Origin: Aliiruegeria sabulilitoris
GTDB lineage: Bacteria; Pseudomonadota; Alphaproteobacteria; Rhodobacterales; Rhodobacteraceae
Length of the DNA stretch: 64,000 nucleotides
Reading direction: 5' to 3'
NCBI RefSeq assembly: GCF_001558155.1
Contig: NZ_LOAS01000014.1
Location: 62,001 to 126,000, forward strand
The notes beneath the pieces were generated by a model, which did not search any database, was not told where the DNA came from, and worked only from the letters and a program-made list of their open reading frames with translations. Both the position numbers and the translations under genes were made by a program. Below are positions 35,463 to 47,109 of the stretch, piece after piece. Within the stretch, counting starts at the first letter, position 1; each line of letters begins with the position of its first letter.

Positions 35463-36529
35463 TCGAGATCGTTCCAAGAGAGCAACCATCGAGGCGCCTG
35501 ACGGCGGGCGTACCGCTGCTGGCCGCCATCGGCTCGCTGCTGTTGGCGGCCATTCCGCTCGCCTTTGCCGGCGCGCCGATCATCGAGGCCTACGGGCAGA
35601 TGTTCACAGGCGTCTTCGGCTCGCTGTTTTCCTTCACCGAGATGCTGACGCGGGCGACGCCGCTGATCTTCACCGGGCTGGCCGCCGCCGTCGCCTTTCG
35701 CGCGAAGCTCTGGAATATCGGCGGCGAGGGGCAGCTCTATCTGGGTGCCATGGCCGCTGTCTGGGTCGGCTCCGGCATGATCGAGGGTCCGCCCATTTTG
35801 ATGGTGCCGCTGGTGCTGCTGGCGGGTGCCATCGCGGGCGGGCTGGGGATGCTTGGCCCGGCGGTGCTCAAGACACGTTTCGGCGCCGATGAGGTCGTCA
35901 CCTCGCTGCTGCTGAACTTCATCATCCTGATCTTCGTGCAGATGATGCTGGAAGGCCCGTTGAAGGACCCGATGAGCCTCGGCTGGCCGCAATCGGAGCC
36001 GATCATCGACGAAGCCGTGCTGCCGCAGCTCATCGCCAAGATGCGCCTGCATGCGGGCTTCCTGCTGGCCATCGGCACCGCCGTCGTCGCTCATGTGATC
36101 ATGGCGATGACCGTCTGGGGGTTGCGCATCCGCGCCGTGGGCGAGAATGCCGCCGCGGCGCGCCACGCCGGTATGCCGGTGAAGCGGATCTTCCTGGCTG
36201 TCGCCTTTGCCTCGGGCGCGCTGGCCGGGATTGCAGGTGTCTCGGAGGTCGCGGGGCTGAAGGGATACCTGACCACAGACCTCTCGCCGGGCTTCGGCTA
36301 TACCGGCATCGTCGTGGCGATGTTGGCCGGGCTCTCGCCGCTCGGGGTCGTGGCGGCGGCGCTCTTCATCGCCTCCGTCTTCGTCGGCACCGACTCCATG
36401 AGCCGGGCGATGGGAGTCTCTTCCTTCCTCGCGGACCTTACGGTCTCCATGTCGCTCATCTGCGTGCTGCTGGGCGGTTTCTTCGCCCGTTTCCAGATCC
36501 GCCGTGTGCGGACGGAGGGCGCAGCATGA
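35459..36529 (+). CDS. ABC transporter permease, nucleoside type (first)
   Basis: 356 aa inner-membrane protein with about nine or ten hydrophobic segments (first at LLAAIGSLLLAAIPLAFAG). The EVVTSLLLNFIILIF and GLRIRAVGENAAAARHAGMPV blocks are typical of BMP-linked permeases. A 4-bp ATGA overlap joins it to the ATPase gene upstream and the second permease downstream. The two permeases should form the heteromeric channel. Confidence 0.93.
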   Translation: MIEIVPREQPSRRLTAGVPLLAAIGSLLLAAIPLAFAGAPIIEAYGQMFTGVFGSLFSFTEMLTRATPLIFTGLAAAVAFRAKLWNIGGEGQLYLGAMAAVWVGSGMIEGPPILMVPLVLLAGAIAGGLGMLGPAVLKTRFGADEVVTSLLLNFIILIFVQMMLEGPLKDPMSLGWPQSEPIIDEAVLPQLIAKMRLHAGFLLAIGTAVVAHVIMAMTVWGLRIRAVGENAAAARHAGMPVKRIFLAVAFASGALAGIAGVSEVAGLKGYLTTDLSPGFGYTGIVVAMLAGLSPLGVVAAALFIASVFVGTDSMSRAMGVSSFLADLTVSMSLICVLLGGFFARFQIRRVRTEGAA

Positions 36530-37470
36530 TCGACCTTCTCCAGATTTTCCTCTCCGACAGCTTCTGGGCGGCGTCGCTGCGCATCGCCACGCCGCTGATC
36601 TTCGGCGTGCTGGGGGCGCTGATGTGCGAGCGTTCCGGGGTTCTGAACCTTGGCATCGAGGGTATCTTCGTCGTCGGCGCGATGATGGGCTGGCTCGTGG
36701 CCTACCTGACCGGCTCGCTCTGGCTGGGTGTGATCGCGGCGGCTCTCTCGGGTGGGCTGTTCGGCCTGTTTCACGCCATTCTGACGGTGCCACTTGGCCT
36801 CTCGCAGCATGTCTCGGGCCTCGGGATAACCATGTTCGCCACCGCGCTGATGTCCTTTGCCTACCGGACGATCTTCCCGCAGGTGGCCACCCCGCCGCGC
36901 ATCGAGCCGTTCCGCGCGCTCGACATCCCCGTGTTGTCGGACCTGCCGTTTCTGGGCCCGGTGCTGTTCCAGCAGACGGCGCTCACCTGGCTGGCGCTGG
37001 TAATGGTGGCGCTCGTCTGGTGGCTGATGGACCGCACCGCGCTCGGCGTCGCGATCAAGGCGGTGGGCGACAACCCGGACGCGGTGAACGCGCAAGGCTT
37101 GTCGGTGATGCGCCTGCGCATGGGCGCGGTGGTCGCGGGATCGGCGCTGATGGCGCTTGGCGGGGCCTTCCTGACCATGTCCGCCTTCGATGCGTTCTTC
37201 TTCGGCATGGTCAATGGGCGCGGCTGGATCTGTATCGCGCTGGTGATCTTCGCCAGCTGGCAGCCGGGCAAGGCGCTCCTCGGGGCGCTGCTCTTCGGCA
37301 TGTTCGACGCGTTGCAGGTACGGTTGCAAACCATGGCCGGCGCTGTCGTGCCGGGGCAGGTCTTCCTGATGGTGCCTTATGTGCTGTCGATCATCGCGTT
37401 GATCATTGCGGCGCGGAAGGCGGATTACCCGCGGGCGCTGTTGAAGCCTTGGTTCAAAGGACAACGTTAA
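36526..37470 (+). CDS. ABC transporter permease, nucleoside type (second)
   Basis: 314 aa inner-membrane protein. ATPLIFGVLGALMCERSGVLNLGIEGI is the characteristic opening of the second permease of nucleoside importers. GVAIKAVGDNPDAVNAQGLSV is the cytoplasmic coupling loop. It overlaps the first permease gene by 4 bp and is followed by repeat element B and the deaminase gene. Confidence 0.94.
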   Translation: MIDLLQIFLSDSFWAASLRIATPLIFGVLGALMCERSGVLNLGIEGIFVVGAMMGWLVAYLTGSLWLGVIAAALSGGLFGLFHAILTVPLGLSQHVSGLGITMFATALMSFAYRTIFPQVATPPRIEPFRALDIPVLSDLPFLGPVLFQQTALTWLALVMVALVWWLMDRTALGVAIKAVGDNPDAVNAQGLSVMRLRMGAVVAGSALMALGGAFLTMSAFDAFFFGMVNGRGWICIALVIFASWQPGKALLGALLFGMFDALQVRLQTMAGAVVPGQVFLMVPYVLSIIALIIAARKADYPRALLKPWFKGQR

Positions 37471-37498
37471 AGAATGGCGCACCGTTCAATCCGGTATC

Positions 37499-37643
37499 GC
37501 CCGGCGGCACGCCGGGCGGCGCCCGACCCTCCCTCCGGGAGGGCGCATCGTACACGTCCCGCGCCACACCATTGTATTGAGTGCCCAAACCGGGCCACAT
37601 CGTTCATAGGCAGAATGCGCCCACCTGGGGTCGGGCGCCGCCC
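37499..37643. repeat. paired palindromic intergenic element, copy B
   Basis: Same architecture as copy A and almost the same length (145 against 146 bp). Hairpin GCCCGGCG-GCA-CGCCGGGC is at 37499-37517. Arm GGGCGGCGCCCGACCC (37514-37529) faces GGGTCGGGCGCCGCCC (37628-37643), and GGGCGCA (37541-37547) faces TGCGCCC (37616-37622). The fifth base of the left arm is G here and C in copy A, and the right arm changes to match. It ends 32 bp before the deaminase start. Confidence 0.85.
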
Positions 37644-37675
37644 TTCTCGCTCCAGATCATCAGTGGAGGACTGAC

Positions 37676-38944
37676 ATGCTCGACCTTCTCGTCAAAAACG
37701 CCACCCTGCCCGACGGATCCATCGCGGATATCGCTTGCGCGGGCAGCTTCATCTCTGCCATCGAACCGAACATCACGGCGCAAGCCGCCGAGACCATCGA
37801 TGCCACCGGCCGCCTCGTCTCGCCGCCCTTCGTCGATCCGCATTTCCACATGGACGCCACGCTCTCGCTCGGCCGCCCGCGGATGAACGTCTCGGGCACC
37901 CTGCTCGAAGGCATCGCGCTCTGGGGCGAGCTGAAGGAAATCCAGACCGTGGACGAGATCGTCGCTCGCGCGCTGGACTATTGCGATATCGCCGTCTCCA
38001 TGGGGATCGGCGCGATCCGCACCCATGTGGACACCTGCGATGACAAACTCACCGGCGTGCAGGCTCTGCTCGAAGTACGCGAGAAGGTGAAGGACTATAT
38101 CGACCTGCAACTCGTGGCCTTCCCCCAGGATGGTGTCCTGCGCGACCCGACGGCGATGACCAACACGATCCGCGCGCTCGACATGGGTGTGGATATCGTC
38201 GGCGGCATCCCGCATTTCGAACGCACCATGGCCGATGGTGCCGAGTCCGTCCGTCAGCTTTGCGAGATTGCCGCCGAACGTGGGCTGATGGTGGACATGC
38301 ATTGTGACGAGAGCGACGACCCGCATTCCCGCCACATCGAAACGCTGGCCTACGAGACGCAACGGCTCGGGCTTCAAGGTCGCGTTGCCGGTTCGCACCT
38401 GACTTCCATGCATTCGATGGACAATTACTACGTCTCCAAGCTCATTGCGCTGATGGCCGAGAGCGAGATGCGCGTCATCCCCAACCCGCTGATCAACATC
38501 ATGCTGCAGGGGCGCCACGACACCTACCCCAAGCGCCGCGGCCAGACCCGTGTGCGCGAGCTGCGCGATGCGGGCATGACGGTCGGCTTCGGCTCCGATT
38601 GCGTGAAGGATCCGTGGTATTCACTGGGCCGCGCCGACATGCTTGACGTGGCGTCGATGGGGCTGCATGTCGGCCAGCTATCCAGCCGCGAGGACATGCG
38701 CTGGTGCTTCGACGCGGTCACGGTGAACTCGGCCGAGATCATGGGGCTGGAGGGCTACGGGCTCGCCAAGGGCAAGAAAGCCCATTTCGTCATCCTGCAA
38801 GCGCCCGATCCGATTGAAGCGATCCGCCTGCGTGCGACCCGTCTTGCCGTGATCCGCGCCGGCAAGGTCATTTCCGAGACCCCGGCCGGCACGGCGAAGC
38901 TTACGCTGCCCGGGCGGCCGGCAGCGGTCGATCCCGGTCTCTGA
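37676..38944 (+). CDS. cytosine-deaminase-like amidohydrolase
   Basis: 422 aa metal-dependent amidohydrolase. PPFVDPHFHMD carries the two metal-binding His of motif I, THVDTCD and DMHCDESDDP supply further active-site residues, GSHLTSMHSM gives the next His, and GFGSDCVKDPW holds the catalytic Asp. This pattern fits CodA-type cytosine deaminases and related ammelide or creatinine enzymes. Substrate cannot be fixed from sequence. Its place after a nucleoside/base importer supports uptake of a base followed by deamination to salvage nitrogen. The ribosome site is GTGGAGGACTGAC. Confidence 0.88.
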   Translation: MLDLLVKNATLPDGSIADIACAGSFISAIEPNITAQAAETIDATGRLVSPPFVDPHFHMDATLSLGRPRMNVSGTLLEGIALWGELKEIQTVDEIVARALDYCDIAVSMGIGAIRTHVDTCDDKLTGVQALLEVREKVKDYIDLQLVAFPQDGVLRDPTAMTNTIRALDMGVDIVGGIPHFERTMADGAESVRQLCEIAAERGLMVDMHCDESDDPHSRHIETLAYETQRLGLQGRVAGSHLTSMHSMDNYYVSKLIALMAESEMRVIPNPLINIMLQGRHDTYPKRRGQTRVRELRDAGMTVGFGSDCVKDPWYSLGRADMLDVASMGLHVGQLSSREDMRWCFDAVTVNSAEIMGLEGYGLAKGKKAHFVILQAPDPIEAIRLRATRLAVIRAGKVISETPAGTAKLTLPGRPAAVDPGL

Positions 38945-38949
38945 CGAAC

Positions 38950-39783
38950 TTACCCGGCGAACTCCGCCCGCGCTGTCATGGCCAGCGCGCCATCGGCCCG
39001 CCTTGCCCACAGCTCGAACCCGTCGCCATCGCTGCGACCTTCGATCCGGAAGGGCGCCATGCCGGCAATCGGGGCGAGGCCGCGAAAGGAGAAGCTGTGC
39101 GGCATCCGCCCCGTATGGCGCATCGCGAGGTCGATCAGCAGCGTCGCCGTGAGCGGGCCGTGAAAGACCAGCCCGTCATAGCCTTCGACCTTGCGGGCAT
39201 AGTCCACGTCGTAGTGGATGCGGTGGCCATTGAAGGTGAGCGCGGAATAGCGAAACAGCATCACCTCGCTCGGCACGACCTCTTCCGACACATCCGCCCC
39301 ATCATGTGCCGGGCGCAGAACCGGCGGCGGGGCATCCGGCGACGGGTCTTCCCGATAGACGATGTCATGCTCTTCGGTCAGGGCGAGGCGGTCACCGTCG
39401 AATATCTCGTGCCGGACTGTCACGAAACAGAGCTTTCCGCTCCGCCCGTCCTTCTTGGCGATATCCGTGATCGTGGAAACCTTGCGCACGGGCTGGCCGA
39501 GCCGCAGTGGCAAGTGGAACTCGAACCGCCCGCCGGCCCACATCCGACGCGGTAACGCAACCGGGGGCAAGAAGCCGCCCTTTTTCGGGTGCGAGTCGCG
39601 CCCAAGCTGCGATGTCGGATGCGCTTCGAGGAAGTAGAGCCAATGCCAGAGCGGCGGCAACGGATCGCCGTCAGACAGGTCGGGTGCACAGTCTAGCGTT
39701 GCCTGCATGAAGCGGGCTGGTTGCAGTAGAAGCACGTCATCCCGCGCTTCGCGTCGTCCGATCCAGGACCCGATCTCTGACAT
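38950..39783 (-). CDS. MaoC/FAS1-like hydratase (mesaconyl-CoA hydratase-like)
   Basis: 277 aa with two hotdog halves. The first contains MWAGGRFEFHLPLRLG. The second has FRYSALTFNGHRIHYD, the hydratase motif with Asp/His equivalents, and GLVFHGPLTATLLIDLA. The closest family I recognise is the group including itaconyl/mesaconyl-C4-CoA and 3-methylfumaryl-CoA hydratases; substrate is unknown. It is convergent with the deaminase (5 bp apart) and upstream of nothing obvious. A role in dicarboxylic or branched acyl-CoA metabolism is likely. Confidence 0.8.
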   Translation of the reverse strand: MSEIGSWIGRREARDDVLLLQPARFMQATLDCAPDLSDGDPLPPLWHWLYFLEAHPTSQLGRDSHPKKGGFLPPVALPRRMWAGGRFEFHLPLRLGQPVRKVSTITDIAKKDGRSGKLCFVTVRHEIFDGDRLALTEEHDIVYREDPSPDAPPPVLRPAHDGADVSEEVVPSEVMLFRYSALTFNGHRIHYDVDYARKVEGYDGLVFHGPLTATLLIDLAMRHTGRMPHSFSFRGLAPIAGMAPFRIEGRSDGDGFELWARRADGALAMTARAEFAG

Positions 39784-39900
39784 TGCGCTGGCCTCCCCTT
39801 GTCCGGCGACACTGTTTCGCCCTTCCCTCCGCCAGACAAGGCGCGAAAAGGGCGCGCCCGTTTTCCGGACGCGCCCCTCGGTTCTTTCACGCGTTACAGA

Positions 39901-42222
<2,322 letters not shown>

Positions 42223-43116
42223 ATGATAAATCTCACTCTGAAACAGCTCCGCTATTTCGAAGCGCTGTCCCGTCACGGTCATTTCGGGCGTGCCGCAGAG
42301 GCCTGTTCCATTTCGCAACCAGCGCTTTCCGTCCAGATCCGTGAAATGGAAGAAACCCTGGGAACAACGCTTTTCGACCGCAGTACGCGGCGGGTCCGCC
42401 TGACCGGGATCGGCGAGGAAGTGGCGCTGAAAACCCGGGAAATCCTCCGTTCGGTGGATGAATTGGGGGATCTTGCGCGGCGCGCGCATGATGGCCTGAT
42501 CGGGCGGTTTCGCCTTGGCGTGATCCCGACCATCGCGCCCTACCTGTTGCCGCGCCTCGTGGCGAGCCTGTCACGGAGCCATTCCGGGCTGGATATTCGC
42601 GTGCGCGAAACCCTGACCCAGACCCTGATCGCGGAACTCGCCGAGGGGGCGCTCGACGCGGCTATCGTTGCGCTCCCCGTTTCGGAACCCACGCTGACCG
42701 AGGTTCCGCTCTTCTCGGAGAATTTCGTCCTCGTCCGGCCGCGTGAAGATGCCGACAAGCCCGTTCCCGATTCGGAGGGGATGCGGGAGATGAAGCTGCT
42801 CCTGCTGGAGGAGGGGCACTGTTTCCGGGATCAGGCGCTGGCATTTTGCGCCACATCGACCGCCAAGCCGCGCGAAATGCTCGATGCCAGCTCGCTCTCG
42901 ACACTGGTACAACTGGTGGGGGCCGGGATGGGGGTGACGCTCATTCCCGAGATGGCCGTCGGCGTCGAGACGGGCGCCGCCCCGGTGAGCGTGGCCGAAT
43001 TTCCCGCGCCGGGGCCGTCGCGCAGTATCGGCATGATCTGGCGCAAGAGCAGCCCGTTGGATGCGCAACTCCGCCAGATTGCCGAGGAGGTCCGGCAAGT
43101 GGCAGTATCGCGCTAG
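42223..43116 (+). CDS. oxyR: hydrogen-peroxide sensor OxyR (LysR family)
   Basis: 297 aa. N-terminal LysR helix-turn-helix (FGRAAEACSISQPALSVQIREME), then the effector domain. The peroxide-reactive cysteine pair is present: EEGHCFRDQALAFC has two Cys nine residues apart, as Cys199 and Cys208 in the enterobacterial protein. The RFRLGVIPTIAPYLLPRL block is OxyR-like. Divergent katG is the obvious target. Confidence 0.95.
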   Translation: MINLTLKQLRYFEALSRHGHFGRAAEACSISQPALSVQIREMEETLGTTLFDRSTRRVRLTGIGEEVALKTREILRSVDELGDLARRAHDGLIGRFRLGVIPTIAPYLLPRLVASLSRSHSGLDIRVRETLTQTLIAELAEGALDAAIVALPVSEPTLTEVPLFSENFVLVRPREDADKPVPDSEGMREMKLLLLEEGHCFRDQALAFCATSTAKPREMLDASSLSTLVQLVGAGMGVTLIPEMAVGVETGAAPVSVAEFPAPGPSRSIGMIWRKSSPLDAQLRQIAEEVRQVAVSR

Positions 43117-43264
43117 CGCCGGTTTTCTGCTTTTATTCGAGAAAGGACATTGACGCCCGGCGGGCGAAAACCCTACTCACGACATGCAATAAAGGGGCGC
43201 GCCGGTTGGCCCCAGCGAAGCCGCTTGCGCATTTTCTGCGATTGCACCGAGCATTGGAGGCACC

Positions 43265-44167
43265 ATGCCGCGCAGCAACGCCGTCTACAAGGACAGCTAT
43301 AATCGCTGCCTTGAGGCCATCGCCGAGATCGGCACCGGCGGCAACCTGCCGCCCGAAACCGAGATTGCCGAGACATGGGGCATCTCCCGCACGACGGTCC
43401 GGGCGGTGCTGCAAAGGCTGAGCAAGACCGGGATCATCGATTGGGAGGGCCGACGCAAGGCGATCCTGCGGCTGCCGCGCGGCAACGATTTCTTTACCAA
43501 CGAGGAAACCATCACCACGGCGGAGAAGGTCGAAACCGCGTTCATGGAGCTAATCCTTGGCGGCGATCTTGCTCCCGGTACGATCCTGCGCGAGAGCGAA
43601 CTGGCCCGCTCCTTCGGCACCAGCCCGTCGGCGGTACGTGAGTTCCTGATCCGGTTTTCCCGTTTCGGCCTGATCGAGAAGGAACCCAACCGGCATTGGG
43701 TTCTGCGCGGCTTCACCCGCAGTTTCGCCGAGGAGCTGTTCGATGTGCGCGAGCTTTTCGAGCAGCGCGCCTTTGACCGGATGCTCGAACGCGGCCCCGA
43801 GGACAACACCTGGAAGGCGCTCGTCGCCATGCAGGGCGCGCTCGAACGCATGGGCGCGGATATCGACAAACGCTACATGGATTTCCCGCGGATGGACGAG
43901 GCGTTCCACAAATTGCTGTTCGAACAGCTCGAGAACCGCTTCGTGGAGGATTTCTTCGGCGTCGTCACCATGGTCTTTCACTATCACTACCGGTGGCGGA
44001 AATCAGGGGAACTGGCGCGCAACCGGCTCGCGACGCGCGAACACCTGGAGATCATCGCAGCGCTACGGGAGGGGGACCGGCAGAAGGCGCGGGACGCCTT
44101 CAGGAGGCATTTGCAGTCGGCCCGAACCTCGCTTCTGGACTCGGTACACTGGGACGAAGAAGGCTGA
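43265..44167 (+). CDS. GntR-family regulator with two winged helices and an FCD domain
   Basis: 300 aa. Residues about 25-68 form a GntR-type winged helix (LPPETEIAETWGISRTTVRAVL). Residues about 97-145 form a second (APGTILRESELARSFGTSPSAVREFL). The FCD ligand domain follows (EELFDVRELFEQRAF, MDEAFHKLLFE, REHLEIIAAL). FadR-type proteins carry one DNA-binding domain; two in tandem is unusual and may give an extended operator or a tethered dimer. The target is unknown, with no neighbouring catabolic genes except the base importer 6 kb away. The start is chosen at ATG 43265 after GGAGGCACC. Confidence 0.85.
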   Translation: MPRSNAVYKDSYNRCLEAIAEIGTGGNLPPETEIAETWGISRTTVRAVLQRLSKTGIIDWEGRRKAILRLPRGNDFFTNEETITTAEKVETAFMELILGGDLAPGTILRESELARSFGTSPSAVREFLIRFSRFGLIEKEPNRHWVLRGFTRSFAEELFDVRELFEQRAFDRMLERGPEDNTWKALVAMQGALERMGADIDKRYMDFPRMDEAFHKLLFEQLENRFVEDFFGVVTMVFHYHYRWRKSGELARNRLATREHLEIIAALREGDRQKARDAFRRHLQSARTSLLDSVHWDEEG

Positions 44168-44235
44168 AGCTGGGTCTTCGCGCCGCTGCGTTTTGCCGTT
44201 GCAGCACGATCTGGCCTTTCCGGCGGGATATCCCT

Positions 44236-45084
44236 ATGTTCCGCGGGACTGAAACGATCAAGACAGAGGGCGACGTGGACGATACGCGGGCACGGCTGAC
44301 CAAGGACGGAATTCGGCTCTACGAGAAGTCGGATTTTCCGGGAATGCATGCGGCAGGCCGGTTGGCTGCCGATATTCTGGACCGCGTGGCGCCGCTCGTC
44401 GTGCCCGGCCAGACGACGGCGGCCATCGACAAGGCGGTCGAGGACATGGTCAACGAGGCCGGGGCGACCTCGGCCACGATCGGGTACAAGGGGTATCAGC
44501 ACGCCACCTGCATCAGCGTGAACCATGTCGTTTGCCACGGGATTCCGGGTGATAAGACGCTGCATGACGGCGATATCCTGAATATCGACGTGACGGTCAT
44601 CGTCGATGGCTGGTTTGGCGATACCAGCCGGATGTACGTGGCCGGCAAGATTTCCCGCAAGGCCGAGCGCCTCGTGCAGGTGACGCATGATGCCCTGTTC
44701 AAGGGGATCGAGGCGGTGAAGCCGGGCAACACCTTCGGCGATATCGGCTACGCGATCCAATCCTATGTCGAAGGCCAGCGGATGAGCGTGGTGCGCGATT
44801 TCTGCGGCCACGGGCTGGGCCGCGTATTCCATGCCCCGCCCAACGTGCTCCATTACGGACGCCCCGGCACGGGCCCGACGCTCGAAGAAGGGATGATCTT
44901 CACCATCGAGCCGATGGTCAATCTCGGCCGTCCGGAGACCAAGGTTCTGGCAGATGACTGGACCGCGGTGACGCGGGACAAATCCCTCTCGGCGCAGTTC
45001 GAGCATTCCATCGGCGTGACGGCGGACGGCTTCGAGATCTTTACCCTGTCGCCGGCGGGCAAGTTCCACCCAACCTGGGAGTAG
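44236..45084 (+). CDS. map: type I methionine aminopeptidase
   Basis: 282 aa from ATG 44236. A GTG at 44275 with a stronger site (AGAGGGCGAC) would give 269 aa, nearer the usual length, and may be the true start. It removes the N-terminal Met of new proteins. Metal ligands are visible: NIDVTVIVDGWFGDTS (two Asp), CGHGLGRVFH (His), FTIEPMV (Glu) and FEHS (Glu). YQHATCISVNHVVCHGIP is the family block. It is convergent with rsmD across a 169-bp gap. Confidence 0.95.
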   Translation: MFRGTETIKTEGDVDDTRARLTKDGIRLYEKSDFPGMHAAGRLAADILDRVAPLVVPGQTTAAIDKAVEDMVNEAGATSATIGYKGYQHATCISVNHVVCHGIPGDKTLHDGDILNIDVTVIVDGWFGDTSRMYVAGKISRKAERLVQVTHDALFKGIEAVKPGNTFGDIGYAIQSYVEGQRMSVVRDFCGHGLGRVFHAPPNVLHYGRPGTGPTLEEGMIFTIEPMVNLGRPETKVLADDWTAVTRDKSLSAQFEHSIGVTADGFEIFTLSPAGKFHPTWE

Positions 45085-45178
45085 GCGCCCGGATGGGAGC
45101 AGGCCGTGCGACAGGCCGAGCAATTAAAAGCCGACCGATCTTGTCGCTCTTGTTGCGCCCGCGTGCCCCGACCACCTG

Positions 45179-45192
45179 CGTTAACCTTAACG
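45179..45192. promoter_or_regulatory. short palindrome in map-rsmD gap
   Basis: CGTTAA-CC-TTAACG is a perfect inverted repeat in the gap between two convergent genes. It might be a weak stem for termination or a protein site. No T-run follows. Confidence 0.2.
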
Positions 45193-45253
45193 TCCGTTCA
45201 GGAGAATCGAGTGTGAAGGGCGGACCGGGGAAGAGGTCACGTCCCGGGAACAG

Positions 45254-45826
45254 CTATGACGCCGCGTCGTCTGGGGCCCGCAGGATCGTGATATGCGTGT
45301 CGCCATATTCCCGGCGGTCCAGCAGCTCGAAGCTCTCGGGCACCGGTTGCGGTGCATTCTCTTCCCAGACGATCAGCGCCCCGGGCACAAACCAGCCGCC
45401 TTCGACACAGGACGCAATCGCGCGTTCCCCGAGCCTCTTGCCATAAGGCGGGTCGAGGAAAACCAGGTCGAAACCGCTGCCACGATTGACGCCCATCCGC
45501 GTCGCGTCACGCCGATAGAGCTTGGTTGTGCCATAGGCGCGGAGCTTCTCGATATTCTCCCGCAGGAGCGCCCGCGCCTTGGCGCCTTCGTCGATGAAGG
45601 TCACCTGTGCCGCGCCGCGCGAGAGCGCTTCCAGTCCAAGCGCGCCCGTGCCGGCGAACAGGTCCAGCACCCGCGCATCGGGGACCGGATCGCCGTGGCC
45701 ATGCGCCAGCAGGTTGAACAGGCTCTCGCGCACGCGGTCCGACGTGGGTCGCAGATGCGCCGCCGTATCGCCTTTGCCAACCGAGGCCAGTGCCAGTCCC
45801 TTGTTTTTTCCGCCGATGATCCTCAT
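45254..45826 (-). CDS. rsmD: 16S rRNA (guanine-966-N2)-methyltransferase
   Basis: 190 aa from ATG 45826, which overlaps the preceding flavoprotein stop (ATGA). It methylates G966 of 16S rRNA. MRIIGGKNKG opens as in the family, LRPTSDRVRESLFNLL follows, VLDLFAGTGALGLEALSRG binds SAM, and FLDPPYG is the N-methyltransferase catalytic motif (DPPY). Confidence 0.96.
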   Translation of the reverse strand: MRIIGGKNKGLALASVGKGDTAAHLRPTSDRVRESLFNLLAHGHGDPVPDARVLDLFAGTGALGLEALSRGAAQVTFIDEGAKARALLRENIEKLRAYGTTKLYRRDATRMGVNRGSGFDLVFLDPPYGKRLGERAIASCVEGGWFVPGALIVWEENAPQPVPESFELLDRREYGDTHITILRAPDDAAS

Positions 45827-47040
45827 CCGCGCATCAGTGCCTTCAGATCGGTGGCCGGGTCGGCCAGCGCCGCCGGATCCGCGCTCCGGCCGGCATCGAT
45901 CAGCCGTTTGCCGACCATATAGGCGCGCGGATCGTTCATCGCGTCTACGGCCAGCAGGGCGTTGCCGGCGAAATACCAATGAGAAACGGATCCTTCCTTC
46001 TCGCCCGGCCGCACCACGACCCGGTCATAGCTGGTGTTGAGCCCCGCGATTTGCAGCTTCACGTCGAACTGATCAGACCAGAACCAGATCTTTGGATCAT
46101 ATTCCGCCTCGGCCCCGAGCATGTTGGACGCGACCAACTCTGCCTGATCAATCGCGTTCTGCACGCTTTCCAGCCGGATGCGCTGCCCGCGCCTCGGGAA
46201 AGAAGCGCAATCGCCGGCGGACCAGATATGCGGATCGGACGTGCGCCCCATGCCGTCCACCGCGATGCCGTTGTCCAGCGCAAGCCCCGCCGCCTCGGCC
46301 AGTTCGGTTGCAGGCGAAATGCCAACACCGACGATCACCAGGTCGACCTTGATCTCCGTCCCGTCGCTCAGAACGGCGCCGGAAACGCGCCCCTCCCCGG
46401 TCAAGCGTTCCAGCCCGGTTGCCTCGCGGATATCCACGCCGTGGGAGCGGTGCAGGGTGCGGAAATAGTCCGACGTCTCCGGCGCGGCGACCCGTTGCAG
46501 GATCCGTTCGGCCATCTCGACCAGCACCACGTCCAGCCCCAGCTTGCTGGCCACCGCGGCGGCCTCAAGCCCGATATAGCCGCCACCCACGATCAGCACG
46601 CGCTTTCCCGCCACCATTTCCGGGGCGAGCCGGTCGATATCGCGCAGGGTTCGGACAACGTGGACGCCTTCCAGTAATCCGCCAATCGCCGGCGGCAGGC
46701 GTCGGGGCACGGAGCCGGTTGTCAGGGCCAGATGTTCATATTCCAGCGTCTCGGTGCCCAGAACGATCTTGCGATCCGCTGCGTCTATGGAATCCACCCG
46801 GCAATCGGTGCGCAGGGTGATGTCGTTCTCGGCATAGAAACTCTCGGGGCGCAGGTAGAGCCGCTCCGGCTCCATCTCGCCCAGCAGGTATTTCTTGGAC
46901 AAGGGCGGGCGCTGATAGGGCGGAGCATGCTCCTCGCCGATCAGCGTCACCTTGCCCGTGTAGCCCGACGCGCGCAGCTTGGCCGCGAGAGAGGCCCCGG
47001 CCTGTCCGGCACCCACGATCACGATCCCCGGCATGGCCAA
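45823..47040 (-). CDS. FAD-dependent ferredoxin/rubredoxin reductase-like oxidoreductase
   Basis: 405 aa. FAD-binding IVGAGQAGASLA at the N-terminus, PPYQRPPLSKKYL (a reductase signature), an NAD-binding VGGGYIGLEAAA mid-protein, and the second FAD motif WSAGDC. It belongs to the pyridine-nucleotide ferredoxin reductases that feed electrons to monooxygenase ferredoxins. No ferredoxin or oxygenase gene is near, so the partner is unknown. It is co-transcribed with rsmD by a 4-bp overlap. Confidence 0.92.
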   Translation of the reverse strand: MAMPGIVIVGAGQAGASLAAKLRASGYTGKVTLIGEEHAPPYQRPPLSKKYLLGEMEPERLYLRPESFYAENDITLRTDCRVDSIDAADRKIVLGTETLEYEHLALTTGSVPRRLPPAIGGLLEGVHVVRTLRDIDRLAPEMVAGKRVLIVGGGYIGLEAAAVASKLGLDVVLVEMAERILQRVAAPETSDYFRTLHRSHGVDIREATGLERLTGEGRVSGAVLSDGTEIKVDLVIVGVGISPATELAEAAGLALDNGIAVDGMGRTSDPHIWSAGDCASFPRRGQRIRLESVQNAIDQAELVASNMLGAEAEYDPKIWFWSDQFDVKLQIAGLNTSYDRVVVRPGEKEGSVSHWYFAGNALLAVDAMNDPRAYMVGKRLIDAGRSADPAALADPATDLKALMRG

Positions 47041-47109
47041 TCCTCCCCACTGATTTGTGCTGGGGCGAACCTAGCGTCGGCGCCGGCGAATGCAATCGCT
47101 TCCGACCGG

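Noticed and set aside
45093-45446. 117-codon plus-strand frame between map and rsmD
   Set aside because: Most of it lies opposite rsmD, and its start lacks a ribosome site.
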